Source: Peristeroidobacter agariperforans (GTDB lineage: Bacteria; Pseudomonadota; Gammaproteobacteria; Steroidobacterales; Steroidobacteraceae). From it: a stretch of DNA of 64,000 nt. The notes beneath the pieces are model-generated. The model did not search any database, was not told the DNA's origin, and saw only the letters and a program-made list of their open reading frames with translations. A program made the translations under genes and the position numbers. The stretch covers positions 911,501-975,500 of the forward strand of contig NZ_RYFW01000002.1 in assembly GCF_004138335.1 (NCBI RefSeq), written 5' to 3'. Within the stretch, counting starts at the first letter, position 1. The number at the start of each line of letters is the position of its first letter. Positions 41,685 through 49,963 of the stretch are shown here, in pieces.

Positions 41685-42827
41685 ATGAAAGTCTTTATGT
41701 TCCCAGGGCAGGGGTCGCAGGCCAGAGGCATGGGCGGGGCGTTGTTCGACGAGTTCGAGGCGCTCACGGCCAAGGCCGACAGCATCCTGGGATATTCCAT
41801 CAAAGAGCTGTGCCTGGAGGATCCGAGCAACCAGCTCGGCCAGACTCAATTCACCCAACCGGCCTTGTTCGTGGTCAACGCGCTGTCGTACCTGAAGAAG
41901 GTGACGGAGCAGGGCAAGCCGGATTTCGTCGCGGGCCACAGCCTCGGCGAGTTCAACGCTTTGCTTGCTGCGGAATGCTTCGATTTCGAAACAGGCTTGC
42001 GGCTGGTGCGCCGGCGCGGCGAGTTGATGAGCCGCGTCTCGAACGGCGGCATGGCGGCGATCTTGAATGCCAGCAAGGACGAGATCGAAACCATTCTGAG
42101 GCGCAATGGCCTCAAGAATATCGACCTGGCCAACTACAACACGCCGTCGCAGATCGTGATTTCCGGCCAGCTGGACGAGATCACTCAGGCGCAGTCGTTG
42201 TTCCAGGTGGGCACGATGCTCTATTACCCGCTCGTGACCAGCGGCGCGTTCCACTCGCGCTTCATGCGCAATGCGATGGAAGAGTTTGGGACGTATCTGC
42301 GCACGTTCAAATTTTCGGCGCCGAAGATTCCGGTGCTCGCGAATGTCACGGCCCGGCCTTACGAGCAGGGCAAGATCGTCGACGGTCTCTCCAATCAAAT
42401 CGCCAGCACCGTGCGCTGGTGCGAAAGCATTCAATACCTGATGGCGCTGGCCGAACACCGCGGTGAGGCCGCGGTGTTCGAGGAGGTCGGGTACGGCGAT
42501 GTGCTGACCCGCATTTTCCAAACCATCAAGCGACAGACGCCGGAATCGGCGCTCGAGCCGTACCGGGCCGAGCTGCGACGCGCCGGCTCGTCCCCGCGCG
42601 CGGCAGCATCAGCGGCGCGCGTCCCCACCGATCCGAGCGGCAAGGTCGTTGCCTGGAACACGAAATACCCCGTGGGCACGCGCGTGCGGTCCACGCTGAT
42701 GGACGATCAGCCGCTCGAGACGCGCACGCCGGCGCTGGTGCTATTTGGCCATCGCGCGGCGGTCTACATGAAAGGTTACAACGGCTATTTCGATCTCGAT
42801 GAGGTCGTGCCGTTGAAGGCTTGTTGA
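41685..42827 (+). CDS. Free-standing malonyl-CoA:ACP transacylase (trans-AT)
   Basis: This is a 380-residue transacylase with FPGQGSQARGMG at the N-terminus, GHSLGEF (nucleophile Ser86, codon 41940-41942) and GAFHSRFM, the form typical of malonyl selectivity. It should load malonate onto the AT-less PKS modules in the cytoplasm. Start ATG 41685 has GGAGG (41675-41679) five bases upstream. The AT core ends near residue 285. A C-terminal extension of about 95 residues follows, with a low-complexity spacer and then a compact segment (TRVRSTLMD, LETRTPALVLFGHRAAV, GYNGYF), which may dock to PKS or ACP. It opens the beta-branching gene set. Confidence 0.9.
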   Translation: MKVFMFPGQGSQARGMGGALFDEFEALTAKADSILGYSIKELCLEDPSNQLGQTQFTQPALFVVNALSYLKKVTEQGKPDFVAGHSLGEFNALLAAECFDFETGLRLVRRRGELMSRVSNGGMAAILNASKDEIETILRRNGLKNIDLANYNTPSQIVISGQLDEITQAQSLFQVGTMLYYPLVTSGAFHSRFMRNAMEEFGTYLRTFKFSAPKIPVLANVTARPYEQGKIVDGLSNQIASTVRWCESIQYLMALAEHRGEAAVFEEVGYGDVLTRIFQTIKRQTPESALEPYRAELRRAGSSPRAAASAARVPTDPSGKVVAWNTKYPVGTRVRSTLMDDQPLETRTPALVLFGHRAAVYMKGYNGYFDLDEVVPLKAC

Positions 42828-42865
42828 AGCTCAACACTCATCTTACGAACAGCAGGTAGCTTGTC

Positions 42866-44128
42866 ATGGTCAAGGCAGGAATCGAGGCAATGAACGTGTT
42901 CGCCGGCACCACGTTCCTGGACGTCAAGAAGCTGGCCGAGCATCGCAATCTTGATCGCAGGCGTTTCGACAATCTGCTCATGAAGCAGAAGAGCGTCACG
43001 CTGCCTTATGAAGATCCGATTACGTTCGCGGTCAACGCCGCCAGGCCCATCATCGATAGCCTGAGCGCCGAGGAGAAGGATCGCATCGAGATGGTGATCA
43101 CTTGCACCGAGTCGGCCTTCGACTTCGGCAAGTCCATGAGCACCTACTGTCACGATCTGCTCGGTTTGAATCGGAATTGCCGCCTGTTCGAGGTTAAGAA
43201 CGCGTGCTTCTCCGGCGTCGCCGGCTTCCAGAACGCGATCAACTTCGTGCTCGCGCAGGTGTCGCCGGGCGCCAAGGCGCTGGTCATTGCCACCGACATT
43301 TCACGTTTCATGATCGAAGAGGGCGGCGACGCCCTGACCATGGAATGGTCGTTCGCCGAACCGAGCAGCGGCGCGGGCGCGGTGGCGCTGTTGATCAGCG
43401 AAACGCCGCACGTGTTTCAGGTGGACCCGGGCGCGATCGGCTCGTATGGCTATGAAGTGATGGATACGTGCCGCCCCTCCACGGACAGTGAGGCAGGCGA
43501 CTCGGATCTGTCGCTCACGTCGTACCTGGACTGCAGCGAGAACGCGTTCCTCGAGTATCAGAAGCGCGTCAGCGGGGCGGACTACCAGCGCACTTTCGGC
43601 TATCTCGCCTATCACACGCCGTTCGGCGGCATGGTGAAAGGGGCCCATCGCAGCTTGATGCGCAAGCACGTGAGAGGCGTGACGCCTTCGGACATCGAAG
43701 CGGACTTCGAGCGTCGCATGGTGCCGGGCCTGACGTATTGCCAACGCGTCGGCAACATCATGGGCGCGACCGCCATGCTGTCGCTCGCGAGCACCATTGC
43801 CAACGCCAACTTCGACAAACCGCAGCGAGTCGGCGTGTTCTCGTACGGCTCGGGCTGCTGCTCGGAATTCTTCAGCGGCGTCGCCACCAAGGAAGGGCAG
43901 GAGCGCGTTCGCGCCATGGGCATCAAGGAACATCTGGATCGACGCTATGAGCTGTCGATGGACGAGTACGACGACCTGCTGGTCGGCAGCAACGCGGTGA
44001 AGTTCGGCACGCGCAACGTGGTGCTGGACTCGAACTTCATTCCCAAGGCGCGCACGACGCACGGCCGGCCGACGCTGTTCCTGAAAGAAATCAAGGAATA
44101 CGGGAGGAAGTACGAATGGGTGCAGTAA
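42866..44128 (+). CDS. HMG-CoA synthase-like beta-branching enzyme (HCS, PksG type)
   Basis: This is a 420-residue HMG-CoA-synthase-fold enzyme. The nucleophile Cys (codon 43205-43207) lies in KNACFSG, with the His in YHTPFGG; both belong to the Glu-Cys-His site of the family. It condenses acetyl carried on the donor ACP with the beta-keto group of an ACP-bound polyketide, giving an HMG-like branch. Its targets are probably the three Trp-marked ACPs of PKS-A, -B and -C. The next gene overlaps its end by 13 bases. Confidence 0.9.
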   Translation: MVKAGIEAMNVFAGTTFLDVKKLAEHRNLDRRRFDNLLMKQKSVTLPYEDPITFAVNAARPIIDSLSAEEKDRIEMVITCTESAFDFGKSMSTYCHDLLGLNRNCRLFEVKNACFSGVAGFQNAINFVLAQVSPGAKALVIATDISRFMIEEGGDALTMEWSFAEPSSGAGAVALLISETPHVFQVDPGAIGSYGYEVMDTCRPSTDSEAGDSDLSLTSYLDCSENAFLEYQKRVSGADYQRTFGYLAYHTPFGGMVKGAHRSLMRKHVRGVTPSDIEADFERRMVPGLTYCQRVGNIMGATAMLSLASTIANANFDKPQRVGVFSYGSGCCSEFFSGVATKEGQERVRAMGIKEHLDRRYELSMDEYDDLLVGSNAVKFGTRNVVLDSNFIPKARTTHGRPTLFLKEIKEYGRKYEWVQ

Positions 44129-44910
44129 TCGCGGAAGCGCTCCCGTACCAGACGCTGCGGGTGCGGGCGGCCCAGGATGTTTGTTTCATCCAGATCCACC
44201 GCCCCGACGCCAACAATTCGATCAACGATCGACTGATCGAGGAGTTCACGGCGGCACTGGATCGCTGCAGCCCGGAAATCAAGGTCGTGGTGCTCGAAGG
44301 CAGCCCCGAAGTGTTCTGCTTCGGCGCCGACTTCAAGGGTTTGCAACAGAGCTTCCAGGCCACGGGGCGGCCGGCCGTCATGGATCCGGAGCCCATGTAC
44401 GAGCTGTGGCGACGGCTTGCGTCCGGCCCCTACGTGACGATCGCTCATGTTCGTGGCCAGGCGAATGCCGGCGGCATGGGCTTCGTCGCCGCCTGCGACA
44501 TGGTGATCTGCGACGACAAGGCGACTTTCAGCCTGTCCGAGCTGTTGTTCGGACTGATGCCGGCGTGTGTGCTGCCGTTCCTCGTGCGCCGGGTCGGCTT
44601 CGCCCGCGCCAACTACATGACGCTGATGACCGAGCCCATCGCAGCGAAGACTGCGCTCGAGTGGGGCCTGGTCGATGACTGCGCCGCGGACAGCGGCAAT
44701 CTGCTCCGGAAGAAGCTGCTGCGTTTGCGTCGCCTGTCGAAGTCCGCGATCTACCGCTACAAGCGCTACGCACAGCATCTGGATGACACGCTGGAGGCGG
44801 CCAAATCGAAGGCATTGGAAGCAAACGTGGAGGTGTTCTCCGACCGAGCGAATCTGCAGAAGATCGCACGATATGTGAGCACCGGTCAGTTCCCTTGGGA
44901 AGCGGAGTAG
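44116..44910 (+). CDS. Enoyl-CoA hydratase-like dehydratase ECH1 (PksH type)
   Basis: This is a 264-residue crotonase-fold protein with a first loop FCFGADFKG, the oxyanion loop RGQANAGGMGF, and TFSLSELLFGLMPA, whose Glu is the expected catalytic acid of ECH1 dehydratases. It removes water from the HMG-type branch to give a 3-methylglutaconyl intermediate. It overlaps the HCS gene by 13 bases, which indicates translational coupling. Confidence 0.88.
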   Translation: MGAVIAEALPYQTLRVRAAQDVCFIQIHRPDANNSINDRLIEEFTAALDRCSPEIKVVVLEGSPEVFCFGADFKGLQQSFQATGRPAVMDPEPMYELWRRLASGPYVTIAHVRGQANAGGMGFVAACDMVICDDKATFSLSELLFGLMPACVLPFLVRRVGFARANYMTLMTEPIAAKTALEWGLVDDCAADSGNLLRKKLLRLRRLSKSAIYRYKRYAQHLDDTLEAAKSKALEANVEVFSDRANLQKIARYVSTGQFPWEAE

Positions 44911-44912
44911 CC

Positions 44913-45659
44913 ATGGAACCCGCGGTCGAGCTGCGTTACGTCGACGATGGCATCGCTCAGATCAGGATGCAGGATCGTGTGAGCAAGAACACGTTCTCGA
45001 TGCCGCTGGCCGAGGGCTTGATCGCGGCGTTCGCCGAGGTCAGCGAGGATGAGCGCTGCAAAGTCGTGATCCTCACCGGTTACGACAGCTATTTTGCCAG
45101 CGGCGGCACCAAGGAAAGTCTGCTGCTGCTGTCGGATGGCAAAGGCAAGTTCACCGACGTCGACCTCTACAGCCTGGCGTTGAACTGCCCCGTGCCGGTC
45201 ATCGCGGCCATGCAGGGGCACGGCATCGGCGGTGGCTTCGCGCTGGGAATGTTTGCTGATTTCCCCATCCTGAGCCGCGAAAGCATTTACACCACCAACT
45301 TCATGAAGTACGGCTTCACGCCGGGCATGGGGGCGACTTTCATCCTGCCCAGAAAGCTCGGCATTACGCTGGCGGAGGAAATGATGATCGTGGCCCGAAC
45401 CTATCGTGGCGAGGAGCTGCAGAGGCGCGGTGTGCCATTTCCAGTGCTGCCGCGAGCCGAGGTTGCCGCCTACGCGTTCGATCTGGCGAAAGACATCGCG
45501 GAGAAGCCGCGAGTGTCGCTGGTCACGCTCAAGGACCACCTGGTCGAATCGTTACGAAGCGGGCTGCCCGCGACTATCGATCAGGAGCTCGAAATGCACG
45601 AGCGGACCTTCCACCGCCCCGAGATCCGGGATCGTATCGAGACACTCTTCGGGCGTTAG
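44913..45659 (+). CDS. Enoyl-CoA hydratase-like decarboxylase ECH2 (PksI type)
   Basis: This is a 248-residue crotonase-fold protein with GYDSYFASGGTKE, AAMQGHGIGGGF, MKYGFTPGMGAT and a C-terminal MHERTF. It lacks the ECH1 Glu context. It decarboxylates the glutaconyl intermediate to the beta-methyl (or exomethylene) product. It is the closest relative in the window of ECHc in both in-line arrays, so it probably serves the PKS-C branch module, which has none. Start ATG 44913 follows CGGAG; a GTG at 44895 inside ECH1 is less likely. Confidence 0.88.
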   Translation: MEPAVELRYVDDGIAQIRMQDRVSKNTFSMPLAEGLIAAFAEVSEDERCKVVILTGYDSYFASGGTKESLLLLSDGKGKFTDVDLYSLALNCPVPVIAAMQGHGIGGGFALGMFADFPILSRESIYTTNFMKYGFTPGMGATFILPRKLGITLAEEMMIVARTYRGEELQRRGVPFPVLPRAEVAAYAFDLAKDIAEKPRVSLVTLKDHLVESLRSGLPATIDQELEMHERTFHRPEIRDRIETLFGR

Positions 45660-45683
45660 CCCGTCTTTTGACAGGAGCGCATC

Positions 45684-45923
45684 GTGAACAAAGAAGACAT
45701 CTTCGCCATCGTCACCCGCCATACGCAGGAAGTGATTCCGGCGCTGCGCGGCCATCAGTTCCAACCTACCCAGTCGCTGCGCGAGCTGGGCGCCAATTCC
45801 ATCGATCGCTCCGAGATCGTGATGATGACGCTCGAATCGCTGGCGCTGCGCATTCCGTTGGTCGAGACCGTCAAGGCCACGAACATCGGCGAGCTGGTCA
45901 ACGTGCTGCATGCAAAACTCTGA
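45684..45923 (+). CDS. Donor acyl carrier protein of the HCS cassette
   Basis: This is a 79-residue discrete ACP with ELGANSIDRSEI; Ser39 (codon 45798-45800) is the phosphopantetheine site. Asn precedes it instead of Asp and no Trp is at +6, both usual for donor ACPs of beta-branching cassettes and unlike the module ACPs. The start is GTG 45684 with AGGAGC upstream. It carries malonyl, which is decarboxylated to acetyl by the following KS-like enzyme. The next gene overlaps its end by 14 bases. Confidence 0.9.
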   Translation: MNKEDIFAIVTRHTQEVIPALRGHQFQPTQSLRELGANSIDRSEIVMMTLESLALRIPLVETVKATNIGELVNVLHAKL

Positions 45924-47157
45924 TTCATCCGCCATCCTCGTCACAGGCGTTGGCATCACCAGCGCCATCGGCCACGGTGCGGCTGACTTCACTGCGGCTT
46001 TGCTGGAAGGCAACAGCAATTTTGCGGTGATGAAGCGGCCGGGACGGCAGTGTTCGACGGGAGACGAGCCACCGACGACTCAGTTCATCGGCGCGGAGAT
46101 TCCTTCGTTCTCGCCGGCCGACGGCATCCCCGCGAGCATTCTTCGAACGGCATCGCTGTCCGGGCAAGTGGCGCTCGCTACGCTGCACGAAGCATGGCAC
46201 GACGCCAGGCTGTCGCACGTCGACCCGATGCGCATCGGCCTGGTCGTCGGTGGATCCAACGTCCAGCAACGAGAGTTGATTCGGGCTCACGAGTCCTATC
46301 GCGAGCGGCCGCAGTTCCTGCGTCCGACCTATGGTCTGTCGTTCATGGATAGTGATATCTCCGGGATGTGCAGCGAGGTCTTCGGCATCCGGGGTTTCGC
46401 ATACACCATCGGCGGTGCATCGGCCAGCGGACAGCTCGCTGCCATCCAGGCGGTGCAGGCCGTGGCGTCCGGCCAGGTCGATGTTTGTATCGCAGTCGGT
46501 GCATTGATGGATCTTTCCCATTGGGAGTGTCAGGGACTGCGGTCGCTGGGCGCGATGGGATCCGATGAGTTCGCGGCACAGCCGCAGCTCGCGTGTCGAC
46601 CCTTCGATCGGCGCACCGATGGCTTCATCTTCGGCGAATCTTGCGGAGTGGTCGTGGTGGAGCGGGCGGGTGCGGCCACGAGGGCCGGTGTACGGCCCTA
46701 TGCACGCGTCGCTGGATGGGGCGTGCGAATGGATGCCAACAGAAATCCCAATCCTTCGTTCGAGGGCGAGGTGGGTGTGATCCGGCAGGCTCTGCAAAAG
46801 GCCGGCTTCGATGCGCAGACCATCGACTACGTCAATCCGCATGGCACCGGATCGCGATTGGGCGATGCGACCGAGCTCAAGACCATCGAGGAGGTGGGAC
46901 TCAAACACGCTTATATCAACACGACCAAGTCGCTGATCGGGCACGGACTGAGCGCCGCGGGTGCGAGTGAGCTCGTCGCCACTCTGCTACAGATGCGAGC
47001 GGGCAAGCTGCATCCCTGCGGAAATCTCGAGCAGCCCATCGACGACGCTTGCAACTGGGTGCGCGGCCGCTGCGTCGATCACGATATCCAGCGTGCAGTA
47101 AAAATCAGCCTGGGTTTCAGTGGCATCAACTGCGCCATGTGCCTCGAAAGGAGTTGA
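45910..47157 (+). CDS. Decarboxylating ketosynthase-like enzyme (KSdec, PksF type)
   Basis: This is a 415-residue KS-fold protein in which the nucleophile Cys is replaced by Ser (codon 46420-46422): GGASASGQ where PKS KSs have DTACSSS. The two histidines remain (NPHGTGS, LIGHGLS). Such Cys-to-Ser KSs cannot elongate; they decarboxylate malonyl on the donor ACP to acetyl for HCS. It overlaps the donor ACP gene and closes the cassette. The next gene begins after a 52- to 88-base gap holding a candidate lux box. Confidence 0.9.
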   Translation: MQNSDSSAILVTGVGITSAIGHGAADFTAALLEGNSNFAVMKRPGRQCSTGDEPPTTQFIGAEIPSFSPADGIPASILRTASLSGQVALATLHEAWHDARLSHVDPMRIGLVVGGSNVQQRELIRAHESYRERPQFLRPTYGLSFMDSDISGMCSEVFGIRGFAYTIGGASASGQLAAIQAVQAVASGQVDVCIAVGALMDLSHWECQGLRSLGAMGSDEFAAQPQLACRPFDRRTDGFIFGESCGVVVVERAGAATRAGVRPYARVAGWGVRMDANRNPNPSFEGEVGVIRQALQKAGFDAQTIDYVNPHGTGSRLGDATELKTIEEVGLKHAYINTTKSLIGHGLSAAGASELVATLLQMRAGKLHPCGNLEQPIDDACNWVRGRCVDHDIQRAVKISLGFSGINCAMCLERS

Positions 47158-47166
47158 CCACCCCCG

Positions 47167-47186
47167 ACCTGCAAGAGTTTCCAGCT
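47167..47186 (+). promoter_or_regulatory. Candidate lux box upstream of the NusG-like/luxI genes
   Basis: ACCTGCAAGAGTTTCCAGCT has the CTG-N10-CAG core of LuxR-type boxes with a full ACCTG left half-site and a CAGCT right half; 6 of 10 dyad positions pair. It lies 10 bases after the KSdec stop and 60 before the preferred NusG-like start. If centred at -42.5, transcription would begin near 47219. LuxR (49140) would be the natural binder. The core alone is expected by chance about 16 times in 64 kb, so placement carries much of the weight. Confidence 0.5.
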
Positions 47187-47245
47187 ACGCAAGGCGGCGC
47201 ATCGACGTAATGTCAGTCCCACGGAAGGGAAGGTGGGTATTGGCT

Positions 47246-47803
47246 ATGTCGCAGACAGATCCGTGGCTGGTGCTTAGAACGCGCAGCCATCAAGAGAACA
47301 CAGTCGAGCAGAGCCTGCGGCAGAAACAGATCATCGCTTATCTGCCCAGACACCCAGTGCCGCGCCGACGCGCCAACGGTCCGCGCACCTTCGTCCAAAT
47401 GCCTTTGTTTCCTGGCTATATCTTCGTGCAGCCGCGCGTGGAGCAGTTCGAGCACATGCGTTACATCCGCGGCTCGTGTGGCCTGATTCTCTCTGGGGAC
47501 AAGCCGGCCGTGATGCCGGAGAAGGATCTGGAGGCGGTGCAGATCCTGGTCGGCAGCGGCACGGATCTGGCGGTGAATCCGCGGCTCATGCCGGGCGAGC
47601 GCGTCGAAGTCGTGGCCGGACCGTTCATGGGCATCCAGGGCGAGCTCGTTCGCATCAAGAACGAGGATCGCCTGGTGATAAATGCGCCGCTGTTGAGCAG
47701 CAGCGTCAGCGTCGAGGTCGACGTCGACGACGTGACTTCGCTCGAGCCGCGTAAGGTCTACTCAGCTGTCAAACCTGTCAGTTACCAGGGCATCCCGGCC
47801 TGA
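47246..47803 (+). CDS. NusG-family specialised transcription elongation factor
   Basis: This is a 185-residue NusG paralogue with an NGN domain (WLVLRTRSHQENTVEQSL, VQMPLFPGYIFVQ) and a C-terminal KOW domain (GERVEVVAGPFMGIQGELVRI). Start ATG 47246 fits the NGN domain, with AAGGTGGG about 10 bases upstream; an ATG at 47210 would add 12 residues and fall ahead of the inferred transcription start. It sits inside a secondary-metabolite cluster rather than beside secE/rplK. That suggests a LoaP/RfaH-like role: suppressing pausing and termination across the giant PKS operon. Confidence 0.8.
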   Translation: MSQTDPWLVLRTRSHQENTVEQSLRQKQIIAYLPRHPVPRRRANGPRTFVQMPLFPGYIFVQPRVEQFEHMRYIRGSCGLILSGDKPAVMPEKDLEAVQILVGSGTDLAVNPRLMPGERVEVVAGPFMGIQGELVRIKNEDRLVINAPLLSSSVSVEVDVDDVTSLEPRKVYSAVKPVSYQGIPA

Positions 47804-47845
47804 CATCTAATCCATCCACGGACGGCGCGTTAAGGAAACTCTGGC

Positions 47846-48475
47846 ATGCCAAACCTCTCCACCGGGAACTGTAGGCAACTCAGCTCCGCCCTCATCCACC
47901 TGATGCACGAGTTTCGTCACGAAGTGTTCGTGAAGCGGCTCAAGTGGTCGCTGCCGGCAACCGACGGCGTAGAGCGCGATCAGTACGACACGTCGAGCGC
48001 GAAGTACGTCGTTCTCACCGACGATACGGATCGAATCACCGCGTGCGCACGCCTGCTGCCCACGATGGAGAACTACATGCTGCCGGAGCTGTTTCCTCAG
48101 CTGCTCAGCGGGTGCGACACACCGAGAGCCCCCAACATCTGGGAGCTCAGCCGCTTCGCGACGAGCGTGCGCGAAACCGGCGAAGGGCGTATTCTTGCGC
48201 TTTCCAAGCCGACGCTGGACTTTCTCGAGCAAGTGTTGGAGTGTGCCCAGCGCCATAACATACGCCGATTGATCTTCGTCACGTCGATCGGGGTAGAACG
48301 ATTGATGCTACGGGCCGGGGTGCCGGCCCACCGTATCGGTCCACCGGCTTTGGTTGACGGACAGCTGACAGTGGCCTTGTTTATCGAGGTCGAGAAAGAA
48401 AAGGCTGTAGCTCCTGCTCCCGCGCACATCACATTGGACATGTCGCATCCCAGTGCGGCAGGAGTGGCAGCCTGA
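47846..48475 (+). CDS. LuxI-family acyl-homoserine-lactone synthase
   Basis: This is a 209-residue autoinducer synthase. Conserved LuxI features are RHEVFVKRLKW, GVERDQYDT, RLLPT and WELSRFA (Arg, Phe, Trp, Glu, Asp, Arg, Glu, Arg positions of the family). A weakly conserved C-terminal tail of about 25 residues follows. It makes an AHL from S-adenosylmethionine and an acyl-ACP in the cytoplasm. The ATG follows AAGGAAA and lies 42 bases after the NusG-like gene, so the two are probably co-transcribed. Partner receptor: LuxR at 49140. Confidence 0.9.
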   Translation: MPNLSTGNCRQLSSALIHLMHEFRHEVFVKRLKWSLPATDGVERDQYDTSSAKYVVLTDDTDRITACARLLPTMENYMLPELFPQLLSGCDTPRAPNIWELSRFATSVRETGEGRILALSKPTLDFLEQVLECAQRHNIRRLIFVTSIGVERLMLRAGVPAHRIGPPALVDGQLTVALFIEVEKEKAVAPAPAHITLDMSHPSAAGVAA

Positions 48476-48502
48476 TTTGCGATTTGTCACGGCGGTACGG
48501 AC

Positions 48503-48523
48503 GCGCCCCCCAAAGTCGGGCGC
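48503..48523 (+). other. Hairpin after luxI
   Basis: GCGCCC (48503-48508) and GGGCGC (48518-48523) can pair around a 9-base loop in the 65-base gap between the AHL synthase and the RsaM-like gene. No T-run follows. It could reduce readthrough between the two. Confidence 0.3.
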
Positions 48524-48540
48524 ACAGGGCGGTCTGAATA

Positions 48541-48936
48541 ATGCAGCGTGAGGGAAACACACCGGATGGATTCGTGCGGATACCCAGCGAGGTGCTCGCA
48601 GAGGTCGAGCTGCGCCATCTGATTTCGGAGAAGGATGTCACCATCGCCGTGCCCGGCGGTGGCGCGAGCATCACCGGCATCACCGAATGGGTCGGGCAGT
48701 GGCGCAACCAGACCGTATCCATCGGCTGGGACTGGGGGGTCGTCGACGGCCTCATCGTGCTGGTCAATCCGAGCGAAATCCGTACGAATATCCAGCTTAT
48801 TTCGCGCACCGGCAGCGCCGAGCCGCCGGCGCTCGCGCAGATTCATTTGTTCCACTGGATCGAGTCGCTGCCATGGCGCAGCGGCGCCGTCGAAGAACTG
48901 CTGGCGGGCGAACGCAGCCTGAACAAACAGCGTTGA
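48541..48936 (+). CDS. RsaM-like quorum-sensing modulator (DUF4902-like)
   Basis: This is a 131-residue soluble protein with ITEWVGQWRNQTVSIGWDW and EIRTNIQLI. The Trp-rich GWDW core and the RTNI-type segment recall RsaM proteins, which lie between luxI and luxR in Burkholderia and some Pseudomonas and dampen AHL production. Placement between luxI and luxR here is the same. Identification is from memory of the family pattern and is moderately secure. The start codon has no clear Shine-Dalgarno. Confidence 0.6.
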   Translation: MQREGNTPDGFVRIPSEVLAEVELRHLISEKDVTIAVPGGGASITGITEWVGQWRNQTVSIGWDWGVVDGLIVLVNPSEIRTNIQLISRTGSAEPPALAQIHLFHWIESLPWRSGAVEELLAGERSLNKQR

Positions 48937-48969
48937 GTGCGAATAGGCCTTTTGCCCTTCACGCGCCTG

Positions 48970-48998
48970 TTACCTTTCTGAAACTCATCTCGTATAGT
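48970..48998 (+). promoter_or_regulatory. Predicted sigma-70 promoter for luxR
   Basis: TTACCT (48970-48975) and TATAGT (48993-48998) are separated by 17 bases, in the 203-base gap before the LuxR gene. It leaves a leader of about 135 bases with no other recognised feature. No lux box was found next to it, so luxR may be constitutive. Confidence 0.4.
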
Positions 48999-49139
48999 GT
49001 CTTCGGCAGCGCGATGGCGAGCGCCGAGGGCAGGACTTGTAAAACATGCCCCGCAGCGCCAGCGTAGCGACAAGAACGCAGGGAGCCAGTCGAGGGGGGC
49101 GAGGGGCTCAGGTGAGGGCAACCGGGCAAACGGCCACCT

Positions 49140-49874
49140 ATGGGAAACTCATGGACGCTGAATTTGCTGTGCGAGGCCTACGATGCCATGGAACGCGCGC
49201 ACAGCTCCGAAGAGCTACGTGCCGAAATGGACAAGTTCGCCCGGCAGAGCGGCTTCGAACATTTCGCGTATGTGCTCACGATCAGCGCGCCGTCGCTCAG
49301 GCTGCAGCATCACGTGATCAACGGTTTTCCGCTGCAATGGCACGAGCGTTACATTGCGCGCGAATATTTCAAGATCGATCCGATCGTTCAGCACGTGCAG
49401 ACCAGCTCGCTGCCTGCGATCTGGAGCGATGAGAAGTTCCACACCGGGGAATCCCGCGAGTTCTGGGACGAGGCAGAAGCGCTGGGACTCAGAGCCGGCA
49501 TGAGCTTTGCGGTTCACGGGCAGCCGGGCCTGACCGGGCTCATGAGCCTGTCGCGCGATAAGCCGCTGAACCTGCCGTCCGCCGAAATGGCCGCGCTCAT
49601 CGGGCGGGCCCAGATGTTCGCCAGCATGTTGAACGACGCCGTAGTGCGCATCGATTTGCCGAAACTTCTGCCCGAGCAGAGCATCCCGATGACGCCGCGC
49701 GAGCGGGAATGCCTGAAGTGGTCGGCCGACGGCAAAACCGCGTGGGAGATCGGGCAGATCCTGAGCATCACCGAGCGCACGGTGGTGTTCCACATGAACA
49801 ACGTGATCCAGAAGCTCGGCGCCTCGAACAAGATTCAGGCCATCGTTCGAGCCGTGAGCCTGAAGCTCGTTTAA
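49140..49874 (+). CDS. LuxR-family AHL receptor and transcription regulator
   Basis: This is a 244-residue regulator. The N-terminal autoinducer-binding domain has [17 protein letters not shown] (Trp, Tyr, Asp-Pro of the ligand pocket), IWSDE and [12 protein letters not shown]. The C-terminal LuxR helix-turn-helix has [17 protein letters not shown]-like spacing, followed by [18 protein letters not shown]. It should bind the AHL made by the upstream synthase and activate lux-box promoters such as the one at 47167. It has its own predicted promoter and is followed by cysS. Confidence 0.92.
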   Translation: MGNSWTLNLLCEAYDAMERAHSSEELRAEMDKFARQSGFEHFAYVLTISAPSLRLQHHVINGFPLQWHERYIAREYFKIDPIVQHVQTSSLPAIWSDEKFHTGESREFWDEAEALGLRAGMSFAVHGQPGLTGLMSLSRDKPLNLPSAEMAALIGRAQMFASMLNDAVVRIDLPKLLPEQSIPMTPRERECLKWSADGKTAWEIGQILSITERTVVFHMNNVIQKLGASNKIQAIVRAVSLKLV

Positions 49875-49910
49875 CTTATCTCGTTTTCTTCGCACCAGGA
49901 CCGCGCGGCT

Positions 49911-49927
49911 GCACCAGCTTTGCGCGG
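49911..49927 (+). other. Hairpin after luxR
   Basis: CCGCGC (49911-49916) pairs with GCGCGG (49922-49927) as the outer stem in the 89-base gap before cysS, but only five bases are left for the loop. Pairing in this GC-rich stretch may differ. There is no T-run, so a terminator role is uncertain. Confidence 0.25.
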
Positions 49928-49963
49928 CTCGCTCCCATTGCACTCATCCTACGAGGCAGGACC

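Noticed and set aside
45910-47157. KS-like gene read as an ordinary elongating ketosynthase
   Set aside because: The active-site Cys is Ser and the gene overlaps the donor ACP, which fits the decarboxylating KS of HCS cassettes.
49709-49963. N-terminal extension of cysS into luxR
   Set aside because: The added 85 residues have no CysRS similarity, and ATG 49964 with GAGGCAGG gives the family N-terminus.
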